From the NCBI GenBank assembly GCA_947624365.1, contig CANQJY010000001.1:1-51136 (forward strand): a stretch of DNA of 51,136 bases. Direction: 5' to 3'. Below are positions 46,339 through 51,136 of this stretch, piece after piece. The position numbers and the translations under genes were made by a program. The notes beneath the pieces are model-generated. The model made no database searches, was not told where the DNA came from, and saw nothing but the letters and a program-made list of their open reading frames with translations. Positions within the stretch are counted from its first letter, which is position 1, and each line of letters begins with the position of its first letter. Origin of the DNA: an uncultured Clostridia bacterium. GTDB taxonomy: Bacteria > Bacillota > Clostridia > TANB77 > CAG-508.

Positions 46339-46367
46339 TTGACTATTTAACAAATTTGCGCTATTAT
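46339..46367 (+). promoter_or_regulatory. Sigma-A promoter of the clp gene
   Basis: TTGACT (46339-46344) and TATTAT (46362-46367) have a 17-base spacer. Its -35 lies six bases from the divergent -35, and together they make a GTCAA/TTGAC palindrome. Confidence 0.7.
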
Positions 46368-46407
46368 ATATATGTTACAATATAAAAGAAATGAGGAATT
46401 AAAAAAT

Positions 46408-48768
46408 ATGTTATGTTCAAAATGTCATAAAAACCCTGCAATTTTATTTTTTGAAAAAGACCCTAATACAAAAGAGTTAGAAGGTTTATGCTATAATTGT
46501 GCTAAAGAGCAGGGTATTAATCCTACAGAAACATTAGCTAGACAAAATGATATTTTATCTAAAGATGTTACTAATATAGATGATATGAAAAAACAATTTG
46601 AAAATATATTTAAAGATTTTGCTGAAAATATTAGTTTAGAAGATTTAGGAAAAATAGATGGTGCTATTACATTTGGAACAGAAGATTTAAATGATGATGA
46701 CCCAGACAGTAATGATGCTCCAAAAATTGCTGGTGCTGCTATTCCATTAGGTAGCATTTTCTCTGGAATATTTGGTGGAAACTCTTCTCAAAATGGAGAT
46801 TCTCAAGCAAATTCTAGAAAAAAAGTGAGAGTAGAAAAAAAGAAAAATCAAAAACAAAATAAAAAGAAGAAATTCTTAGATACTTTTGGAACTAATCTTA
46901 CTAATAAAGCTAAAAATAATGAATTGGATATAGTTATTGGTCGTGATAAAGAAATTCAAAGAATTGTACAAATTTTAAATAGACGTTCAAAAAATAATCC
47001 TTGCTTAATTGGAGAACCTGGTGTTGGAAAAACAGCTATTGCTCAAGGATTAGCTATCAAAATTGCAAATCAAAATGTTCCAGCAAAATTATTAAATAAA
47101 GAAGTTTATCTTTTAGATATGACTGCTGTTATCGCAGGCACACAATTTAGAGGTCAATTTGAATCTCGTATGAAAGGCATTATTGATGAGTGTAAACAAT
47201 ATGGCAATATAATTCTAGTAATTGATGAAATTCATAATATCATCGGTGCTGGCGATGGAGAACATTCTATGAATGCTGCTAATATTTTAAAACCAGCTTT
47301 GTCAAATGGAGAAATACAATTAATTGGTACAACAACTTTAAAAGAATATCGTAAATATATAGAAAAGGATTCTGCTTTAGAACGTAGATTTCAAAAAGTA
47401 TTAGTAGAAGAACCTAATATAGATGATTCAATTGGAATATTGGAAGGTATTAAAAAGTATTATGAGGAATATCACAAAGTAAAAATTTCTTCTGATGTAA
47501 TTAAACAGGCTGTTATTATGTCAGAAAAATATATTCATGACCGCTTCTTACCAGATAAAGCTATTGATATTTTAGATGAAGCATGTTCTCGTATCAATTT
47601 AGAAAATAAAGAACTATATAATCTAGAAATGTTAAAAAATGAATTAGCTCGAGTTCAAGCAGAAAAGGAAGAAGTTGTAGCAGCTGATTCAACAGAAGAT
47701 TATCAGAAAGCCGCTGATTTAAAAACTAGAGAATGTCAATTGATTGAACAAATTGATAATCTAAATCAAAAATTGGAGCTTAAAAATTTAACTATTCAAG
47801 ATATTGCTACTGTAATTGAAAGCTGGACAAAAATTCCAGTAAAAAAGATTACAGAAGCAGAAACTCAAAAATTATTGAACTTAGAAACTAACCTTCATAA
47901 AAGGATCATCGGTCAAGAAGAAGCTGTTAGTTGTGTTGCAAGAGCAATTCGTAGAAATCGTGCTGGATTACAAAGCACTAAACGTCCACCTTCTTTCATA
48001 TTTGTTGGACCTACTGGTGTTGGAAAAACAGAACTTGCTAAAAGTTTAGCTTATGAAATGTTTGGAAAAGAAGATTCTATGATTCGCATTGATATGTCTG
48101 AATATATGGAGAGCCATTCAACATCAAAATTGATTGGTGCACCTCCTGGATATGTTGGATATGATGATGCTGGGCAGTTAACAGATAAAGTAAAAAGGAA
48201 ACCATATTCTATCATTCTATTAGATGAAATTGAGAAAGCTCATCCTGATGTTTTCAATATATTATTACAAGTATTAGATGATGGAAAATTAACAGATAGT
48301 CAAGGAAATTCTGTTAGCTTTGCAAATACTGTAATTATTATGACTTCAAATGCTGGCTCTAATTTAAATAATAATTCAATTGGTTTTGGGAAGCAAACTG
48401 TTGATAAAGGCAAAATCGAAGATAATCTAAAAAACACATTTAGACCTGAATTTTTAAATCGCGTTGATGAAATTGTTGTGTTTGATTCTTTAACAGAAAA
48501 AGAATTATTACAAATTATTGATTTAATGTTAGCTGAAACAACTAATGCTTTAAAAGAAAAAGATATTTCAATGCATATTTCTGATAGTGCAAAACACTTT
48601 ATTTTGGAAAAAGGTACTAACATTAAATTTGGTGCTAGACCTCTAAGGAGAGCAATTCAAAGATATATAGAAGATGAAATTTCTGAAAAACTTTTAAAAG
48701 GTGAAATTTTAAATGGTCAAACAATTGAAATTGATTTTGAAAATGATGGTTTAACCTTTCACACATAA
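46408..48768 (+). CDS. ClpE-like Clp ATPase with N-terminal zinc finger
   Basis: This protein has 786 residues from the ATG 11 bases after GAGG (an upstream in-frame ATG at 46372 has no binding site). It starts MLCSKCHKNPAILFF...LCYNCAKEQG, a two-CxxC zinc finger as in ClpE, followed by a low-complexity linker in place of the usual Clp N repeats. AAA1 has GEPGVGKTAIAQGLA and ILVIDEIHNIIGAG. A short middle domain with a UVR-like segment precedes AAA2 with GPTGVGKTELAKSLA and IILLDEIEKAHPDV, ending in arm RPLRRAIQRYIED. It unfolds substrates for ClpP, which is not in the window. Confidence 0.88.
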   Translation: MLCSKCHKNPAILFFEKDPNTKELEGLCYNCAKEQGINPTETLARQNDILSKDVTNIDDMKKQFENIFKDFAENISLEDLGKIDGAITFGTEDLNDDDPDSNDAPKIAGAAIPLGSIFSGIFGGNSSQNGDSQANSRKKVRVEKKKNQKQNKKKKFLDTFGTNLTNKAKNNELDIVIGRDKEIQRIVQILNRRSKNNPCLIGEPGVGKTAIAQGLAIKIANQNVPAKLLNKEVYLLDMTAVIAGTQFRGQFESRMKGIIDECKQYGNIILVIDEIHNIIGAGDGEHSMNAANILKPALSNGEIQLIGTTTLKEYRKYIEKDSALERRFQKVLVEEPNIDDSIGILEGIKKYYEEYHKVKISSDVIKQAVIMSEKYIHDRFLPDKAIDILDEACSRINLENKELYNLEMLKNELARVQAEKEEVVAADSTEDYQKAADLKTRECQLIEQIDNLNQKLELKNLTIQDIATVIESWTKIPVKKITEAETQKLLNLETNLHKRIIGQEEAVSCVARAIRRNRAGLQSTKRPPSFIFVGPTGVGKTELAKSLAYEMFGKEDSMIRIDMSEYMESHSTSKLIGAPPGYVGYDDAGQLTDKVKRKPYSIILLDEIEKAHPDVFNILLQVLDDGKLTDSQGNSVSFANTVIIMTSNAGSNLNNNSIGFGKQTVDKGKIEDNLKNTFRPEFLNRVDEIVVFDSLTEKELLQIIDLMLAETTNALKEKDISMHISDSAKHFILEKGTNIKFGARPLRRAIQRYIEDEISEKLLKGEILNGQTIEIDFENDGLTFHT

Positions 48769-48786
48769 ATTTAAGGAGTAAAAAAA

Positions 48787-49377
48787 ATGCTAAAACATGT
48801 ACCAAATATTTTAACTATTTTACGTTTTATATTAATTCCTGTTATTTTATTTTTCATATTTACAGGAAACTACTTATATGCCTTTATATTCTTTACTTTA
48901 TCTGGAATTACAGATATTCTGGATGGAAGTATTGCTCGAAGATATAATCTAGTTTCTACTTTTGGAAAATTGATGGATCCATTAGCAGATAAATTAACTC
49001 AGATTTCTGTTTTGGCAACTTTGGTATTTAAGAATATTATCCCTTTTTGGATTTTAATTATTGTAATGTTAAAAGAACTTATTATGATTATAGGGGCTTC
49101 TTTCCTTTATGGAAAAGATGTTGTTGTGTATAGTAAATGGTATGGAAAATTGGCTACTGTGCTTTTCTATGTAGCTATTGTGCTTTCTCTAATAAATACT
49201 CAATTTGAATTTACTGGCTTTTGGGCACATTTAGATATGGGAATTTATTGTATAGCACTAGTTGCAACCATCTTTTCTCTTCTTATGTATTTTAAATATT
49301 TATATAAAGATGGATTTATTGATAAAAGTGATTTAAAAAAAGAAAAACAAGAAGTTGTAATTAAGAAAAAAAAGTGA
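48787..49377 (+). CDS. pgsA: CDP-diacylglycerol-glycerol-3-phosphate 3-phosphatidyltransferase
   Basis: This 196-residue membrane enzyme with about five helices makes phosphatidylglycerol phosphate from CDP-diacylglycerol. The CDP-alcohol phosphotransferase motif is in ITDILDGSIARRYN followed by FGKLMDPLADK (D-G-x2-A-R-x8-G-x3-D-x3-D, about residues 43-66). MLKHVPNILTILRFILIP is the usual N-terminus. AAGGAG precedes the ATG, 18 bases after the clp stop, so the two genes probably share a transcript. Confidence 0.93.
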   Translation: MLKHVPNILTILRFILIPVILFFIFTGNYLYAFIFFTLSGITDILDGSIARRYNLVSTFGKLMDPLADKLTQISVLATLVFKNIIPFWILIIVMLKELIMIIGASFLYGKDVVVYSKWYGKLATVLFYVAIVLSLINTQFEFTGFWAHLDMGIYCIALVATIFSLLMYFKYLYKDGFIDKSDLKKEKQEVVIKKKK

Positions 49378-49400
49378 TAATTTTTGATTATCACTTTTTT
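49371..49400 (+). terminator. Terminator after pgsA
   Basis: AAAGTGATAA and TTATCACTTT form a 10-bp stem with a 7-base loop plus T run. It starts within the last codons of pgsA and separates convergent genes. Confidence 0.82.
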
Positions 49401-49422
49401 TATACAACTTTTGCTATTTGAT

Positions 49423-50343
49423 TTATTTATCATTTGTTATTGTTTCTCTCTCCGAACTTGATTCAATATATTTATATTTGCTTACATCTGGCTTTGCAAC
49501 ATCTTCATCTGTAACTGAATTTATCTCATATTTATATTTTATTTCTCTTTGACTCCAAGTTGTATCTCCTTCTGATTTACTTCCTTCTGTACTTACATAT
49601 AGTGGAAATCCTGTTTGCTTTTCATATATCACCTCTCTGTCAAATGAAAGTCCTTCTATATCCTGTTTTATTTGATAGCAATCTTTTCCTTCATATTCTA
49701 TACTTTTTATTGAAATTGTTGGATTTATCGCATCTTTTAATCTATATTCTATTTCAGGATCTGCAAATGTGGACATAGCTGGAATACTCATCATAGGAAA
49801 ATCTGATTTTTGATATTTCTTTTCATTTTCGATAATAAAATATCCCTCATTTGTTTTTCTATCCAACCATACTCTTAATTCATATTCTGTTCCTACTTTT
49901 GTTAATTTTTCAATTTCTAAATTATCTTTTCTCCACGCTTCTGTTATAGTAGTTGAACCTGCATCAGAAAATTCTTGGATACAATGTATATTAGTTATTT
50001 CCTTACTGCCTTTTTCATATAAATTATACATCTTTGTCAAAACAGAATACCTATACAATACAATTCCTGCCAGTATGCCTATTATTAAAGCAATTACTAT
50101 TAAAACTTTCTTCCAAAATTTCAAATGTTTTACTTCTTTATTCAATTTCCTCATATAGTCCACCCCCTCTTCAATATTTTCTGTGTGAACTTCTAAGGCT
50201 GATTTCATATTATTATATATTTTTTTACATTCTTCACATTGTTCTAAATGTTCTTCTATAAATTGATTTGTTTCATCAAATGTTGTTTTTTCCATATAGT
50301 TTGGTAATAAATCTTGAACAATTTTACAAAAATTATTCATCAT
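49423..50343 (-). CDS. Anti-sigma factor-like membrane protein with zf-HC2 domain
   Basis: This 306-residue protein has an N-terminal zinc-finger-like anti-sigma domain (FIEEHLEQCEECKKIYNNM, HxxxCxxC pattern, about residues 28-46) and one transmembrane helix (VLIVIALIIGILAGIVLYRY, about 79-98). A roughly 200-residue extracytoplasmic domain with alternating beta strands resembles outer-membrane-lipoprotein-like sensor folds. Its start overlaps the end of the sigma gene by 11 bases. It should hold the cognate ECF sigma at the membrane; the signal is unknown. Confidence 0.85.
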   Translation of the reverse strand: MMNNFCKIVQDLLPNYMEKTTFDETNQFIEEHLEQCEECKKIYNNMKSALEVHTENIEEGVDYMRKLNKEVKHLKFWKKVLIVIALIIGILAGIVLYRYSVLTKMYNLYEKGSKEITNIHCIQEFSDAGSTTITEAWRKDNLEIEKLTKVGTEYELRVWLDRKTNEGYFIIENEKKYQKSDFPMMSIPAMSTFADPEIEYRLKDAINPTISIKSIEYEGKDCYQIKQDIEGLSFDREVIYEKQTGFPLYVSTEGSKSEGDTTWSQREIKYKYEINSVTDEDVAKPDVSKYKYIESSSERETITNDK

Positions 50344-50824
50344 CTTCCACCTCCTTTATTTTTTGCTTGGCTCGATAAAAATTAACTCTTGCCCAAACTT
50401 CGCTTTTTCCTAATATATTACCTATTTCCTTAAATGTCATATCTCCATACAGTTTTAAATAAACTACTTTTTGTATATCTTTATCAAGTTTTGCAATTTT
50501 TTTATTGAGTTTTTCTAAATTCTTTTTATTTTCAATTTCTTCATCTATTGTATATTGATTGTATATTTCAATTGTATCTACATCTGTAAATGTTATTTTC
50601 TTTTGCTTTTTTAATTCATTTAGCCATAAGTTTTTGGCAATTTCACACAGCCAAACTGACATCTTACAATTTCCTTTAAATTTGTCCACATTCATTATAG
50701 CTTTATAAAATGTTTCTTGCGTTAAGTCCTCTGAAATTTCTTTATTATGTGTTAAGCAAATTAAGAATTTATATACAATCATAAAGTTTTCATTATATAT
50801 TTTTTCTATATCCACATTATCCAT
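50333..50824 (-). CDS. ECF-type RNA polymerase sigma factor
   Basis: This 163-residue sigma-70 family protein has region 2 with FLICLTHNKEISEDLTQETFYKAI and VWLCEIAKNLWLNELKK (about residues 17-80), and region 4 with LDKDIQKVVYLKLYGDMTFKEIGNILGKSEVWARVNFYRAKQKI (about 105-155). Region 3 is absent, as in all ECF factors. It overlaps the anti-sigma gene. A TGTAAC/GTCATA element upstream suggests autoregulation. Confidence 0.93.
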   Translation of the reverse strand: MDNVDIEKIYNENFMIVYKFLICLTHNKEISEDLTQETFYKAIMNVDKFKGNCKMSVWLCEIAKNLWLNELKKQKKITFTDVDTIEIYNQYTIDEEIENKKNLEKLNKKIAKLDKDIQKVVYLKLYGDMTFKEIGNILGKSEVWARVNFYRAKQKIKEVEDDE

Positions 50825-50843
50825 TTTATTCCCTTTCTATTTA

Positions 50844-50872
50844 TATGACAATTGTGGTTTGATTTCGTTACA
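50844..50872 (-). promoter_or_regulatory. ECF-type autoregulatory promoter candidate
   Basis: A minus-strand TGTAAC (50867-50872) and GTCATA (50844-50849) are separated by 17 bases, close to the AAC/GTC layout of ECF-dependent promoters. It lies about 20 bases before the sigma start codon. Confidence 0.5.
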
Positions 50873-50972
50873 TTTTTACTATATCTATATTTTACTAATT
50901 TTAACTTTTTTTTGCAAAAAAAATGTAGATTTTTCTACATTAATCTTTTTAAATTTAGATTTGACATTTATA

Positions 50973-51000
50973 AAAAATTCCAGACGCGTCTGGAATTTTT
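50973..51000 (-). terminator. Perfect palindromic terminator
   Basis: This is a 28-base perfect palindrome (half-site AAAAATTCCAGACG) ending in T run on both strands, six bases past the stop of the small ORF. Confidence 0.8.
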
Positions 51001-51005
51001 ATATT

Positions 51006-51131
51006 TTACTTATTTTCTTTATTATTTTTTTCTTCTTCATTTTCTCGTATAACTTGTTCCACTTGAGCAATTAGTTCTTCTTGTTTTGGTATATAATATG
51101 TATAATTAGAAGCAAACAAATTATTATTCAT
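51006..51131 (-). CDS. Short acidic ORF or 3' end of a gene running off the window
   Basis: This is 41 residues if ATG 51131 is the start: MNNNLFASNYTYYIPKQEEL, then a Glu/Asn-rich tail ending EEEKNNKENK. The frame is still open at the window edge, so it may be the C-terminus of a longer protein. A strong terminator follows it, supporting a real gene end. It is not recognised. Confidence 0.5.
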   Translation of the reverse strand: MNNNLFASNYTYYIPKQEELIAQVEQVIRENEEEKNNKENK

Positions 51132-51136
51132 TCCAC

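Noticed and set aside
46328..46343. CtsR or HrcA (CIRCE) operator at the clp promoter
   Set aside because: The palindrome is fully accounted for by two divergent -35 boxes and lacks the CtsR direct repeat or the CIRCE arms.

Overview
The window is a very AT-rich chromosomal segment of a spore-forming Bacillota (Clostridia-type) bacterium, probably an uncultured gut or anaerobe lineage. This is inferred from the low GC, the clostridial operon pairs (yaaL-bofA, an ECF sigma/anti-sigma pair, two half-size TSUP transporters), the sporulation markers (SpoVD-like PBP, BofA) and the AAGGAGG-type ribosome binding sites. No tRNA, rRNA, CRISPR, prophage or insertion sequence was recognised, and no gene-free stretch exceeds about 300 bases.

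The main result is a decoding anomaly. Five conserved genes (comM, rarA, aspS, truA, pdp) are each split into two overlapping frames. In all five the 5' part is open up to a CGG codon, and skipping the C of that codon (+1) restores the family's conserved sequence with no extra or missing residue. Scanning all genes by eye on both strands, I found no other in-frame CGG: every other CGG trinucleotide straddles two codons. CGA, CGC, CGT, AGA and AGG are used normally. CGG therefore behaves here as a +1 frameshift site rather than as an ordinary arginine codon. A sixth split gene, the cyclic-glucan-synthase-like gene of about 8 kb, is rejoined by a -1 shift at a dnaX-type A AAA AAG heptamer.

Layout. 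1-4.9 kb (minus): a possible cell-wall protein fragment, a sortase with an internal deletion, rsmA, yraN, an N-terminally truncated dprA, and comM. 4.9-7.2 kb (plus): a SpoVD/FtsI-type PBP with PASTA domains. 7.3-11.4 kb (minus): an Rpn/PDDEXK protein with a damaged active site, a pyrF remnant carrying several deletions, intact pyrC, an orphan OmpR-type regulator and an SprT-like protein. 11.5-19.5 kb: the NdvB-like glycan enzyme. 19.6-26.7 kb: a membrane-anchored unknown, a Cys-rich beta-sandwich protein, two TSUP halves, rarA, ruvA, a perfect 35-bp inverted repeat, an HD protein and a pilin-like protein with an FGE/C-lectin-type tail. 26.8-34.7 kb: a monofunctional transglycosylase, mnmA, aspS, uvrC, hpt and glmS. 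34.8-41.3 kb: bofA-yaaL, an orphan VirD4/TraG-like ATPase, an ArsP_2-type permease, truA and the c-di-AMP cyclase cdaA. 41.4-51.1 kb: pdp, rnhB, a second pilin-like protein, an HtrA protease, a ClpE-like unfoldase, pgsA and an ECF sigma/anti-sigma pair.

The genes are mostly housekeeping: translation and tRNA modification (aspS, truA, mnmA, rsmA), repair and recombination (uvrC, ruvA, rarA, comM, dprA), envelope synthesis (PBP, transglycosylase, glmS, pgsA, glucan enzyme) and stress (HtrA, Clp, ECF sigma). Genes apparently decaying by short deletions (sortase, dprA, pyrF, perhaps the first gene) cluster in the first 8.7 kb and are a different phenomenon from the CGG frameshifts.
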